A stretch of DNA of 64,000 bases from Hellea sp. (lineage in GTDB: Bacteria; Pseudomonadota; Alphaproteobacteria; Caulobacterales; Maricaulaceae): the NCBI GenBank assembly GCA_020629135.1, contig JAHDDX010000005.1, forward strand, positions 1-64,000. The letters are read 5' to 3'. The position numbers and the translations under genes were made by a program. Below are positions 30,399 through 40,195 of the stretch, piece by piece (position 1 is the stretch's first letter; every line of letters starts with the position of its first letter). The notes beneath the pieces are model-generated. The model was not told the DNA's origin, did not search any database, and saw nothing but the letters and a program-made list of their open reading frames with translations.

Positions 30399-31128
30399 TT
30401 TAACCGTCGCTGTTAATGATGGCGAGACAGAAATTCTCAAAGGGCTGACCCTGGAAATCCCGGCCGGCGAGGTCCATGCGATCATGGGACCGAATGGTGC
30501 CGGCAAATCGACCCTGTCCTATGCGCTGACGGGGCGTGACGGCTATGACATTTCAGGCGGGTCCATAGATTATCTTGGGAATGATCTGACCGAAATGGAG
30601 CCAGAAGAACGGGCAGCCGCTGGACTGTTTTTGTCATTCCAATATCCATTGGAAATCCCGGGTGTGCCGACCATGACATTTTTGAAAACCGCTCTGAACG
30701 CGCAGCGCAAAGCGCGCGGTGAGGATGAGTTAACCGCACCCGAGTTTCTCAAGAAAGCCCGCGCCATCGCGGCGGACCTCAAGATCAAACCGGACATGCT
30801 CAAACGCCCGCTCAATGTCGGGTTTTCCGGCGGTGAAAAGAAGCGCATGGAAATTTTTCAAATGCTCATGCTTGAGCCGAAATTTCTGGTTATGGATGAA
30901 ACCGATAGCGGTCTGGATGTTGATGCCCTACGGATCGTCGCGGACGGCGTGAACCGCCTGCGTAACCCGGAGCGCGGTATGCTCGTCATCACCCATTATC
31001 AGCGCCTGCTCGACTATATCGTCCCGGACAAAGTGCATGTGCTCGTTGACGGTAAAATCGCCGCCACTGGCGACGCGGATTTTGCCAAAACTCTGGAATC
31101 TGAGGGCTATGATAAATATGCCGCTTAG
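30382..31128 (+). CDS. sufC: Fe-S cluster assembly ATPase SufC
   Basis: [87 protein letters not shown]. Confidence 0.97.
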   Translation: [248 protein letters not shown]

Positions 31129-31136
31129 TCGAATAT

Positions 31137-31196
31137 CGTCATTGCCGGACTTGTCCCGGCAACCCATGGATTACCGCCACGAGGGCGGTAATGACG
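31137..31196. repeat. REP-like intergenic palindromic element between sufC and sufD
   Basis: cgtcattgccggacttgtcccggcaaccca...ttaccgccacgagggcggtaatgacg: two internal hairpins in an overall imperfect dyad. Confidence 0.7.
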
Positions 31197-31206
31197 GATT
31201 AAAAAA

Positions 31207-32244
31207 ATGACGTCCGTAATAGAAAAACTCCCGCACCGGCGTCTTGAAGCCTGGAAGTGGACCGATTTGCGTGGACAGGTTTCTGACGCGCGGACGGGAT
31301 TGTCTCAGGTCATGCGCCCGCAATTTTACCTGCCTGATGGCATTTCGATTTCCGAGGGCGAGGGGGCGTCGTCTGATTCCGCCATGGGCAATCTTGCGGC
31401 GCAATTTTGCAGTATGTCCTGGAATGTCTATGTACCTGCGAACACCCAACTGGATGCGCCTATTGTTTTAGATGAGTTGACCCAGGGTCATATGCGCTTA
31501 GCGATCATGGTTGACAAAGGGGCGTCTTTAAATCTGGTTGAATACCACAGAGGATCCGAGTCCGGATTTGCCAATCTCGATATCCATATTCTCCTGGCCG
31601 AAGGGGCAAGCTTGGAACGCACAATAGTTCAGGATGATCCCAAAGATATGGTTCGGATTTCAACCGCCTGTATTGCCATGGAAACGGGCGCGTCGCTTTC
31701 GCAATATGCTTTGTCATTTGGCGGCGGCCTTACCCGACTTGAAACCCGGCTTTACGGTGACGGCGAGGGCGTGAATGCAAGGATTAACGGAGCATATCTT
31801 CTCGAAGGTCAACGTCACACTGACATGACCAGCGTCGTTCATTTAAAACATCCAAATTCTCATATCCGTCAATCGGTCAAAGGGGTTGTAACGGACAAAG
31901 CCCGGGGTGTTTTTCAAGGTAAATTTCACGTAGAGCGCCCGGCGCAGTTTACTGACGCTGAAATGCGTCATGACGCCTTGATGTTGTCCGATCGGGCTCA
32001 AATCCGGTCCAAGCCTGAGCTGGAAATTTACGCGGATGACGTGGCTTGTGCCCATGGCAATACTATCGGGGCATTGGATGAGAGCGCTCTGTTTTATATG
32101 CGTCAACGCGGTATTCCCTTGCAACAGGCGCGTGCCCTTTTGATGGAAGCCTTCCTGACCGACGTCTTTGATGACCTGGAAGACGAAGCCTTGCAGGCTT
32201 CACTGGTTGACAAGCTGCGCACACGATTAGAGGCCTTGTCATGA
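31207..32244 (+). CDS. sufD: Fe-S cluster assembly protein SufD
   Basis: RRLEAWKWTDLR, VTDKARGVFQGKFHVERPAQFTDAEMRHDALMLSDRAQIRSKPELEIYADDVACAHGNTIGALDESALFYMRQRGI. Confidence 0.96.
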   Translation: MTSVIEKLPHRRLEAWKWTDLRGQVSDARTGLSQVMRPQFYLPDGISISEGEGASSDSAMGNLAAQFCSMSWNVYVPANTQLDAPIVLDELTQGHMRLAIMVDKGASLNLVEYHRGSESGFANLDIHILLAEGASLERTIVQDDPKDMVRISTACIAMETGASLSQYALSFGGGLTRLETRLYGDGEGVNARINGAYLLEGQRHTDMTSVVHLKHPNSHIRQSVKGVVTDKARGVFQGKFHVERPAQFTDAEMRHDALMLSDRAQIRSKPELEIYADDVACAHGNTIGALDESALFYMRQRGIPLQQARALLMEAFLTDVFDDLEDEALQASLVDKLRTRLEALS

Positions 32245-33458
32245 GCTTTGATGTCGATGTTATACGCGCTCAGTTCCCGATCCTGTCCCGCGAGATCAAT
32301 GGCTATCCGTTGACCTATCTGGATAATGCGGCCTCGGCGCAAAAACCCCAGGCCGTAATCGATGCCTTAACCGCGCAAATGAGCGGCGCCTATGCTAATG
32401 TGCACCGTGGCCTGCATACCATGGCCAATGAAACCACCGACGCCTATGAAGGTGCCCGGGCGAAAGTTGCCGCCTTTCTAGGTGCCCCGAAGCCCAGAAA
32501 TATCGTTTTCACCAAAGGAGCCAGCGAAGCGATCAATCTGGTCGCCTATGGGCTGTCTCATCTGATATCTGAAGGTGACGAAATCATCGTCACCCAGATG
32601 GAGCATCATTCCAATATTGTGCCCTGGCATTTCCTGCGCGAACGTCACGGGGCTATTCTGAAGTTTGTGCCTGTGCTGGATAATGGCGCTTTGGACTTGG
32701 ACACCCTGAAGTCGATGTTGTCGAGCCGGACGAAGATCGTTTCGATTACCCACATGTCCAATGTGCTCGGTACAATTAATCCGATCAAAGAAATCGCACC
32801 CTGGGTCAAGGCGACGGGCGCCTTTTTCATGGCGGATGGCTCTCAGGCAGCCGTACACTTGCCGGTCAATGTGAACGACCTCGGTGTCGATTATTACTGT
32901 ATGACAGGCCACAAACTTTACGGGCCGACCGGGATAGGCGCGCTATACGGCACCACGGCCGCGCTCGAAAAGTTGGCGCCTTATAATGGTGGCGGTGAAA
33001 TGATCGAAGACGTGTATGAAACCCATGTTTCCTATGCCGACCCGCCGCATAAATTTGAGGCCGGAACCCCACCCATTCTGGAGGCTATCGGGCTAGGGGC
33101 CGCCATTGACTGGTATCGTCAATATAACCCGGCCGAAGTCCATCAGCACGAAATGGCGGTTTATCACCATGCTTTGGATGGACTGCGCGGAATCAACAGT
33201 TTTCGTTTGATCGGTGAAGCGCCGGAAAAAGGAAGTGTGTTATCCTTTAATTTGGAAGGGGCCCATGCTCATGATGTGGCGCAAATTCTGGACAAATACG
33301 GGATCGCTGTTCGCGCAGGACAGCATTGCACGCAACCCTTGATGGTACGATTTGGTGTGCATTCCACCGCACGCGCCAGTTTCGGCATTTATAACACGCT
33401 CGACGAGGCAGAACGTCTGGTTGAAGGCGTGAAAAAAGCCGCGCACTTTTTATCGTAA
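32241..33458 (+). CDS. sufS: Cysteine desulfurase SufS
   Basis: YLDNAASAQKPQAVIDAL, NVHRGLHTMANETTDAYEGAR, TGHKLYGPTGIGALYG, RAGQHCTQPLMVRFGV. Confidence 0.97.
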   Translation: MSFDVDVIRAQFPILSREINGYPLTYLDNAASAQKPQAVIDALTAQMSGAYANVHRGLHTMANETTDAYEGARAKVAAFLGAPKPRNIVFTKGASEAINLVAYGLSHLISEGDEIIVTQMEHHSNIVPWHFLRERHGAILKFVPVLDNGALDLDTLKSMLSSRTKIVSITHMSNVLGTINPIKEIAPWVKATGAFFMADGSQAAVHLPVNVNDLGVDYYCMTGHKLYGPTGIGALYGTTAALEKLAPYNGGGEMIEDVYETHVSYADPPHKFEAGTPPILEAIGLGAAIDWYRQYNPAEVHQHEMAVYHHALDGLRGINSFRLIGEAPEKGSVLSFNLEGAHAHDVAQILDKYGIAVRAGQHCTQPLMVRFGVHSTARASFGIYNTLDEAERLVEGVKKAAHFLS

Positions 33459-33483
33459 ATTATGATACTATATGGATAATACC

Positions 33484-33930
33484 ATGGACGACATGACAGA
33501 CAGACAAAAGCAGGCTGAAAACCTCGCCAATTCACAAATCCCGGGCTACCAGCCTGAGGAACCGAAAGCGCGCGACGTGATTGATCTTTCCGGCGCTCCT
33601 GTTGAGCCGCCAACCGAGGAAGAGCTCGAGCGGATCACTCAGGATGTTATCATGCAGTTAAAGTCCGTTTATGATCCAGAAATCCCGGTCGATATTTACG
33701 AACTTGGCCTGATCTACAAAGTTGAACTTGAAGATGACCGGACGTTGAAAGTCGACATGACCTTAACCGCGCCGGGTTGCCCGGTCGCCGGTGAAATGCC
33801 GCTTTGGGTTCAGGATGCCTGCGCCGTGGTCGCAGGTGTACGCCGGGTTGAAGTTAATATGACCTTTGATCCGCCCTGGACCATGGACCGGATGAGCGAA
33901 GAGGCCCGCCTCGAGCTCAATATGTTATAG
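33484..33930 (+). CDS. sufT: SUF system MIP18/DUF59 family protein (SufT-like)
   Basis: QDVIMQLKSVYDPEIPVDIYELGLIYKVELEDDRTLKVDMTLTAPGCPVAGEMP. Confidence 0.92.
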   Translation: MDDMTDRQKQAENLANSQIPGYQPEEPKARDVIDLSGAPVEPPTEEELERITQDVIMQLKSVYDPEIPVDIYELGLIYKVELEDDRTLKVDMTLTAPGCPVAGEMPLWVQDACAVVAGVRRVEVNMTFDPPWTMDRMSEEARLELNML

Positions 33931-33939
33931 GAGCCATAA

Positions 33940-34296
33940 ATGGCACGACCGAGACCAAAATTAGTGACGCTAACAGACGCCGCCGCAGCGCGCGTGCAGG
34001 AAATCCTGAGCGAACGCGAAAAAGGCTATCTGCGGGTCGGCGTCAAAAATGGCGGTTGCGCCGGCATGGAATATGAAATGGACTATGTTTCCGAAGTTGC
34101 ACCACTCGATGAATTGGTCGAGGATAAGGACGTTCAGATAGTCGTCGATGCCAAAGCCGTCCTGTTTATTCTGGGCTCCGAAATCGATTATGAAGAGAGC
34201 ATTTTGGAATCCGGGTTTAAATTCAGAAACCCGAACCAGACCGATGCGTGTGGCTGCGGCATATCTGTAACGATAGAGCCCGCAAAGGTCGATTAA
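33940..34296 (+). CDS. A-type Fe-S cluster assembly carrier (SufA/ErpA-like)
   Basis: YLRVGVKNGGCAGMEYEMDYV ... NPNQTDACGCGISVTIEPAKVD. Confidence 0.94.
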   Translation: MARPRPKLVTLTDAAAARVQEILSEREKGYLRVGVKNGGCAGMEYEMDYVSEVAPLDELVEDKDVQIVVDAKAVLFILGSEIDYEESILESGFKFRNPNQTDACGCGISVTIEPAKVD

Positions 34297-34889
34297 TGCG
34301 CCTTCATCATTCGCCGCTTTCGCCCTTCGCCCGAAAATGCCGGATCATAATCCGGACCAAAGGTCTGGATGTCGAAGAAGTTTTGGCCGGGCCGGACGGG
34401 GCAAATGGTTACGCCGCCCATGTCAATCCATTGGGTAAGATACCATGTCTGGAGCGTAGCGAGTGCGAATTACCCTTATTTGATAGCCCGCTCATTTGTG
34501 AATATCTGGATAGTCTGAAAGATCCATGGCTGCCCAAAGGCGGGGAAGCGCGGTGGAAAGCTTATCGTCTGCACCGGATCGGCGACGGTCTTTCTGAGGC
34601 GGTATACAATTTGCGTTATGAGACCGTACGCGATGAAAGCCTGCATTGGAACCAAATGATCGCACGGCATGAGACATCTATTCGCAATGTCGTCTCCTAT
34701 CTGGAAGGCATTGTCGATTACCTACCCACAAATTGGAGCTTTGGCACGGTGTCTGTCATCTGTGCGCTTGATTATTCCGATTTTCGGGCAGGGCATATTG
34801 ATTGGCGAGCAATTGCACCCAAACTTACAGATTGGCATGAGGGCTTTAAGGGGTTGCCTGAATGGGCCGAAACTAATGGATATATATAG
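34296..34889 (+). CDS. Glutathione S-transferase family protein
   Basis: MRLHHSPLSPFARKCRIIIRTKGLDVEEV, VNPLGKIPCLE, LFDSPLICEYLD. Confidence 0.9.
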   Translation: MRLHHSPLSPFARKCRIIIRTKGLDVEEVLAGPDGANGYAAHVNPLGKIPCLERSECELPLFDSPLICEYLDSLKDPWLPKGGEARWKAYRLHRIGDGLSEAVYNLRYETVRDESLHWNQMIARHETSIRNVVSYLEGIVDYLPTNWSFGTVSVICALDYSDFRAGHIDWRAIAPKLTDWHEGFKGLPEWAETNGYI

Positions 34890-34960
34890 ATAACGTGATT
34901 TGCCTCACCTTTGGCTCAGAGAAGATGATTTAGTATTTTATTTCATTAAACAAACACGGG

Positions 34961-35899
34961 GTGCAAAACGTGACCAATAGCCAAGCCAAACTTGATCCAA
35001 AACTAACGACTGCGCAAGCGAACGCTGTTACTGCCGCATATAAAGATTATAACGGTAAGAAATGGTCGGCGCCTAGCGGATATGATTTCGTGGGTCGCTT
35101 CTATGGTTGGGCGACTATCGCTGGCGCCAAAGTCCGCGCAAAATATGGTTTGATTTTTAAAGAGAAAAAAAACAATCGCCGCATTTTGGTAGCGTTTCGC
35201 GGTACGCAAAGCGTAGCCGATATCTATAACGACCTTTGGGCTAACCTAGTTCATTTTGACGCCTTGAAAGGTAAAGTCGCGAAAAATGTCAAAGTAGCCG
35301 ACGGGTTCTTCAGCATTTATGCGGGGCGCGGGCCGGCAGGTCAGCCTTCAATGCGTGACGAAGTGTTTGGTAAGATTGGAGTTGATACGCTTGAGAGCCT
35401 TTCTATATGCGGCCATAGCCTTGGCGGAACCTTTGCCTCTATGTGCGCATTGGACGTTAAAGTCGCAAATCGGGATCTTCCTATCCAAACAACAACATTT
35501 GCTAGTCCAGCAGTTGGTAATAAAGCCTGGGAACAGCTCTACATTAAAGCAGGTCTAGCTTCAGCAACCGCAAGAATTTACAATTATTGGGATTATGTTC
35601 CCTCCATGCCGCCTTTTGACTGGTTTAAACATGTTGGGCGACCATTCCAGATCAACACTTGGGTAAAAGGCGCTTGGGTCGCGCATCTGGATTCCCGGCA
35701 TTCCATGGATAATTATAAATATGTTGTTACACGGGCCGTCAAGAACACGCCCCAAGTCTGGGTCGGCGAATATCCTGATGCGGCCCATAAAGGCTGGACA
35801 ATGGTCAGTAAGAAACCCAAAAAGGCCGCGCAGCCAAACTGGGCGAAAGAGCACAAAGCTTTTGAAACCATGATGCAGCAGACGTCAAAACAGAAATAA
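34961..35899 (+). CDS. Lipase family protein (class 3-like)
   Basis: LVAFRGTQSVADIYNDLWANLV, LSICGHSLGGTFASMCAL (GHSLG), TTFASPAVGNKAWEQLY, DYVPSMPP. Confidence 0.88.
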   Translation: MQNVTNSQAKLDPKLTTAQANAVTAAYKDYNGKKWSAPSGYDFVGRFYGWATIAGAKVRAKYGLIFKEKKNNRRILVAFRGTQSVADIYNDLWANLVHFDALKGKVAKNVKVADGFFSIYAGRGPAGQPSMRDEVFGKIGVDTLESLSICGHSLGGTFASMCALDVKVANRDLPIQTTTFASPAVGNKAWEQLYIKAGLASATARIYNYWDYVPSMPPFDWFKHVGRPFQINTWVKGAWVAHLDSRHSMDNYKYVVTRAVKNTPQVWVGEYPDAAHKGWTMVSKKPKKAAQPNWAKEHKAFETMMQQTSKQK

Positions 35900-36046
35900 T
35901 CTTCGCTAGTCATCTAACGGCATTCAGTAGAATAACTGGGTGGCGGATCAGTAACGAATTGAAATATGAAACTTTATTAACCTTTATCGATAAACGATAG
36001 ACTCCTTGACCTCCTGTGCTAACTAGCAAAAAAACAGGAGGATCAA

Positions 36047-38878
36047 ATGCGCATCAAATATTTGCTATTATCGTCTGCTTTCGGCGCACTCGCCTTAGCC
36101 GGATGTAACAATTCAACCGTTTCAGCCAATGAAACATCAACGCCGGCCAAAGCCGTCAATGCGGTTACTAACGTCATTTCTGCAACCGACGCCGCGGCTC
36201 AATCCCCGATAAAAATGGATTACGAAAAGTTCGTTCTGGATAACGGGCTTCGTGTCATCGTCCATGAAGATCGTAAAGCCCCGATCGTCGCGGTGAGTGT
36301 CTGGTACGGAGTCGGTTCGAAAGACGAGCCTCAGGGTAAAACAGGCTTCGCCCATTTGTTTGAGCATTTAATGTTCAACGGTTCCGAAAATTTCGACAAT
36401 GAATATTTTGAACCGTTTGAGAAGGTCGGCGCCACCGATATGAATGGGACGACCTGGTTTGATCGCACCAATTATTTCCAAAACGTACCGACCCCGGCGC
36501 TCGATATGGCGCTTTGGATGGAATCTGACCGTATGGGGCACCTGCTTGGCGTGGTTACCCAAGAGAAGCTCGATGAGCAGCGCGGTGTGGTTCAAAATGA
36601 AAAGCGCCAAGGTGATAACCAACCCTATGGCAAAACCTATTACGCCATGCTTGAAGGCCTGTTCCCGGCAGGTCACCCATACCGTCACAGCACCATTGGC
36701 AGTATGGAAGATCTGGACGCCGCATCCCTCGAAGATGTGAAACAATGGTTTGAAGATTATTACGGCGCCGCAAATGCCGTTGTTGTGCTCGCGGGTGATA
36801 TTGACGCCGCAACAGCCAAGCCGCTTATGGAAAAATACTTTGGAGATATTCCCGCTGGTCCACCCCTTAAAACAACCGAGGCCTGGGTGCCGGTCAAAGA
36901 CGCCAATCAAATGGAAACCATGTATGACCGCGTGCCGCAGGCCCGTATCTACCGGAACTGGGCCGTGCCCGGTCGTCTGACTCAGGAAAACGCCTCACTG
37001 GCATTGGCCGCGAGCATTCTCGGCAGCGGAAAGAACTCGCCGCTCTATAAAACACTCGTCTATGATAAGCAGCTCGCAACTGGCGCAAGTGCCTCTATCG
37101 AGCAGCACAATCTCGCCAGCCGATTTGGCATTCAGGTCACCTTGAAAGACGAAGCGGACATTGATCTGGTCAATGCCGAGATCGATAAAATCGTCGCGGA
37201 TTTCCTTAAAAAAGGTCCAACCGAAGCCCAACTTGAGCGTGCCGTCACTAAAATCAACGCGGGTCGAATTCGCGGATATGAAAAAATCGGTGGCTTTGGC
37301 GGCAAGGCCACGGCCCTGGCCGAAGGCGAACTGTATGCAGGTGATCCGTCCTTCTTTATCGGATCACAACTGGGCTGGATGAATATGGCGTCGACCAAAG
37401 ACGTAAAGTCTGCGGCCAATAACTGGCTTTCAAAAGGTTATTATCAACTCGATGTGAAACCGTTCCCTGAATATTCCACACAGGAAACCGATGTGAACCG
37501 CTCGGCCGGGCTCCCATCTGTTGGCGATATGCCGACTTTGGCCTTCCCAGCTATTCAGCGCGGCGAGTTATCAAACGGGATGAATGTCGTGCTCGCGGAA
37601 CGCGATTCTGTGCCGATGATCAATGTCTCGTTACAATTTGATGCGGGTTACGCTGCCGATGCCGGCGGCAAACTGGGCGTATCCAATTTCACCATGGATA
37701 TGTTGAATGAGGGGACGACCACCCGTACGGCGCTTGAACTGAGCGAAGATGAGGAAAAACTGGGCGCTAATCTCAGCCTCAGCACAAATCTGGATACGTC
37801 GATTGCAAGCGTTTCAGCGCTCAAAGCGAATCTCGATCCGTCCGTAGCCCTATTGGCAGATGTATTGCAGAACCCGACTTTCACAGACGGAGAAATTGAT
37901 CGCCGCAAGAAACAGTGGATTGCTCAGATTCAACAGGAAAAAACGCAACCGGTCAGCCTGGCCCTGCGTAATCTGCCGCCATTAATGTACGGAACTGATC
38001 ACGCTTACGGAATACCGTTTACGGGCTCTGGTACGGAGCAATCCATCGAGTCGATTACTGGGGATGACCTCAAGGCCTTCAAAAATCAGTGGATCCGTCC
38101 CGACAATGCGACCCTGTTTGTGGTTGGCGATACGACCATGGATGACATTAAACCCGTCCTCGAAAAATATTTCAGTGACTGGGCCGCTCCGGATATGCCG
38201 CTTAAAACCAAAAATGTCGGTGCCGTGACAAATCCGGACAAAGCGCGTGTCTACATCATTGATAAAAAAGGATCACCTCAATCTTTGATCCTGGCTGGAC
38301 AGGTCGCACCTTCAACAGGTGATCCCGATAACATCACCCACCAAGCCATGAATGAAATTCTCGGCGGCGCGTTTACGGCGCGCGTCAATATGAATTTGCG
38401 TGAAGATAAAGGCTGGGCGTATGGGGCTTATACTTTCTTCCAAAACGCCAAAGGACAGCGTCCCTGGCTCGTTTATGCCCCGGTTCAAACGGACCGAACC
38501 GGCGATTCCATCAATGAGCTGATGCGGGAGATGAATGGTTACATGTCAAACAAGCCCGCCACGCCGGATGAGCTGGCCAAGGTGATCAGTAACAATACCA
38601 ACAGCCTGCCGGGCAGTTATGAAACCATGGGATCCGTGATGAATGCCTTGCGGAACAATCAGCGCTATGATCGGCCGGACGATTATGTTCCGTCAATTGC
38701 TGGCAAATATGCCGCTCTCGAGATTGACGCGATCAAAACAGCCGCATCGGATATCTTAAATCCAAATGCCTTGACCTGGGTTATCGTCGGTGACCGCGAA
38801 GAAATTGAAGGTCAGATCCGCGCGGCCAATCTGGGTGATATTTATTTCATGGATGAAGACGGTAATATTCTGGAATAG
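36047..38878 (+). CDS. M16-family zinc metallopeptidase (two M16 modules, lipoprotein)
   Basis: Lipobox LALAGCNNS; HLFEHLMFNGSENFDNEYFE (HxxEH); second inactive module. Confidence 0.93.
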   Translation: MRIKYLLLSSAFGALALAGCNNSTVSANETSTPAKAVNAVTNVISATDAAAQSPIKMDYEKFVLDNGLRVIVHEDRKAPIVAVSVWYGVGSKDEPQGKTGFAHLFEHLMFNGSENFDNEYFEPFEKVGATDMNGTTWFDRTNYFQNVPTPALDMALWMESDRMGHLLGVVTQEKLDEQRGVVQNEKRQGDNQPYGKTYYAMLEGLFPAGHPYRHSTIGSMEDLDAASLEDVKQWFEDYYGAANAVVVLAGDIDAATAKPLMEKYFGDIPAGPPLKTTEAWVPVKDANQMETMYDRVPQARIYRNWAVPGRLTQENASLALAASILGSGKNSPLYKTLVYDKQLATGASASIEQHNLASRFGIQVTLKDEADIDLVNAEIDKIVADFLKKGPTEAQLERAVTKINAGRIRGYEKIGGFGGKATALAEGELYAGDPSFFIGSQLGWMNMASTKDVKSAANNWLSKGYYQLDVKPFPEYSTQETDVNRSAGLPSVGDMPTLAFPAIQRGELSNGMNVVLAERDSVPMINVSLQFDAGYAADAGGKLGVSNFTMDMLNEGTTTRTALELSEDEEKLGANLSLSTNLDTSIASVSALKANLDPSVALLADVLQNPTFTDGEIDRRKKQWIAQIQQEKTQPVSLALRNLPPLMYGTDHAYGIPFTGSGTEQSIESITGDDLKAFKNQWIRPDNATLFVVGDTTMDDIKPVLEKYFSDWAAPDMPLKTKNVGAVTNPDKARVYIIDKKGSPQSLILAGQVAPSTGDPDNITHQAMNEILGGAFTARVNMNLREDKGWAYGAYTFFQNAKGQRPWLVYAPVQTDRTGDSINELMREMNGYMSNKPATPDELAKVISNNTNSLPGSYETMGSVMNALRNNQRYDRPDDYVPSIAGKYAALEIDAIKTAASDILNPNALTWVIVGDREEIEGQIRAANLGDIYFMDEDGNILE

Positions 38879-38905
38879 GGAAGACCTGTTTCTAACAACC
38901 AACAC

Positions 38906-38928
38906 CCGGCCTGGAGCCGGGTTTTTCT
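38906..38928 (+). terminator. Rho-independent terminator after M16 protease
   Basis: CCCGGC-CTGGA-GCCGGG-TTTTT; same hairpin recurs at 39551 and 40131. Confidence 0.8.
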
Positions 38929-39002
38929 TGAGTAAGCGTCCAATGCTCCAGTACCCGTAATTCAGGTTGGGGACAGCACCATCATATTGAATGGAATGAA
39001 CA

Positions 39003-39403
39003 TGCTGATTAAGATCAAGAAACGTAAAAAGATGCTAGGCATGATCACATTTTTTTGTTTGGTTCTTGCAGCAATATTTTTTTTCAATGAATGGAATAGA
39101 GCAGGTCTATTGAGTTCTAGCGGATGGATCGATGTTGGGAAAAAGTTTGAAATAGAGATTGGTTCGTCACCTGAAGCAGCCCGTACTATTCTAATTTCGA
39201 AGGGCCTTGAGGAGTTGGATGTTTCTATAAACCGAAGATCAAGTAAAACAGGTAGCCAAAATTGCCACGGTCAGGAGTACCCGGATCATATCAGGTTGGA
39301 TGGCTTTATAGATAAGAGTGGGAGAAGAGGTATCATCTGCATAGCATCGGATGAAAACAAAATAATCGCTATCAGTTGGCATTATGGAATGTTCCAACTT
39401 TAA
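39003..39403 (+). CDS. Hypothetical membrane-anchored protein
   Basis: N-terminal TM (LGMITFFCLVLAAIFFFNEW) plus soluble domain; ORF opens at 38987. Confidence 0.5.
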
Positions 39404-39540
39404 AAAGGGAAGGGTTTATTCGCCTTTGAGGTGTGGAAGATAGGTGCATCTTCAAGCGAACCACCTGCATTGAGGTATTCGTAACGCCCGTTTGCGTCCA
39501 AACATAGCTAAGGGTCGAGCAGGGGAGACCATCCTAGAAA

Positions 39541-39615
39541 AACAACAAAACCCGGCCTGGAGCCGGGTTTTTTGATCGTCCGATCGCCACAAAATCGTGG
39601 CGGGTGGGGAGGGAT
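39541..39615. repeat. 75-bp direct repeat copy 1 (terminator plus last 18 nt of tRNA-Ser)
   Basis: 73/75 identical by eye to 40121..40195; carries ...tggcgggtggggagggat, the tRNA-Ser 3' end, without the rest of the tRNA. Confidence 0.9.
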
Positions 39616-39722
39616 AATCTGTGCGTTGCGCCTCATTTTAAGGTCTTTGAAGGACGCTTGATGCAGTCTATCAAGCTTAGAATGACCGACCTTCAACCTA
39701 AAAATAATAAGGGGAATTCAAT

Positions 39723-40058
39723 ATGGAAGATTATCAAGCCACAAAGGTAATATCTTTAGCCTGGGCTGGCTTGGTGAGGTCTCTTGGTTTTGCTGCACTC
39801 GCCGGCGGATTATTATTTTTTGTGTTTGCCGTAATTGTAAAGGGTTCAACAATTACTTTCGCATTGGCGCTCGCATTTCTACTTAGTTTAGTCCTATTTT
39901 TGATCTTGCTAGTCTCAAAGTTACCCAGTTATTTTCATTGTCAAAAGTGGATAAAGAAAGGGTTTGGCTCGTTAATCGCGGAAAAAATAAATGATGAAGG
40001 ATTGAATCAGTTAGTAAGCTCAAGATGGCTCCACGAGAAAGATAATTTTGCTCCGTAA
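39723..40058 (+). CDS. Hypothetical two-TM membrane protein inside the repeat-bounded insert
   Basis: 111-aa ORF MEDYQATKVISLAWAGLVRSLGFAALAGGLLFFVFAV... with AT-rich leader. Confidence 0.5.
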   Translation: MEDYQATKVISLAWAGLVRSLGFAALAGGLLFFVFAVIVKGSTITFALALAFLLSLVLFLILLVSKLPSYFHCQKWIKKGFGSLIAEKINDEGLNQLVSSRWLHEKDNFAP

Positions 40059-40120
40059 CATTTAAACTCGCGGAAATATATCTGACCTGTGTCTTTTAAA
40101 TTTTTCGGTTCGCCCCATAA

Positions 40121-40195
40121 AACAACAAAACCCGGCCTGGAGCCGGGTTTTTTGATTGTCCGATCGCCACAAATTCGTGGCGGGTGGGGAGGGAT
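40121..40195. repeat. 75-bp direct repeat copy 2, overlapping the 3' end of tRNA-Ser
   Basis: Matches 39541..39615 except 2 substitutions. Confidence 0.9.
40131..40153. terminator. Terminator hairpin downstream of tRNA-Ser (near-symmetric)
   Basis: aaaaCCCGGC-CTGGA-GCCGGGtttttt. Confidence 0.7.

Noticed and set aside
30928-31167. ORF starting MGCRDKSGNDDIRL
   Set aside because: Peptide is a translation of the REP-like palindrome and antisense sufC; not a real gene.
36368-36910. 180-aa minus-strand ORF
   Set aside because: Antisense to the M16 protease HxxEH region; shadow ORF.
39508-39696. Minus-strand ORF, and similar one at 40007..40315
   Set aside because: Both are translations of the 75-bp repeat, terminator and tRNA; share GDRTIKKPGSRPGFVV by repeat identity.
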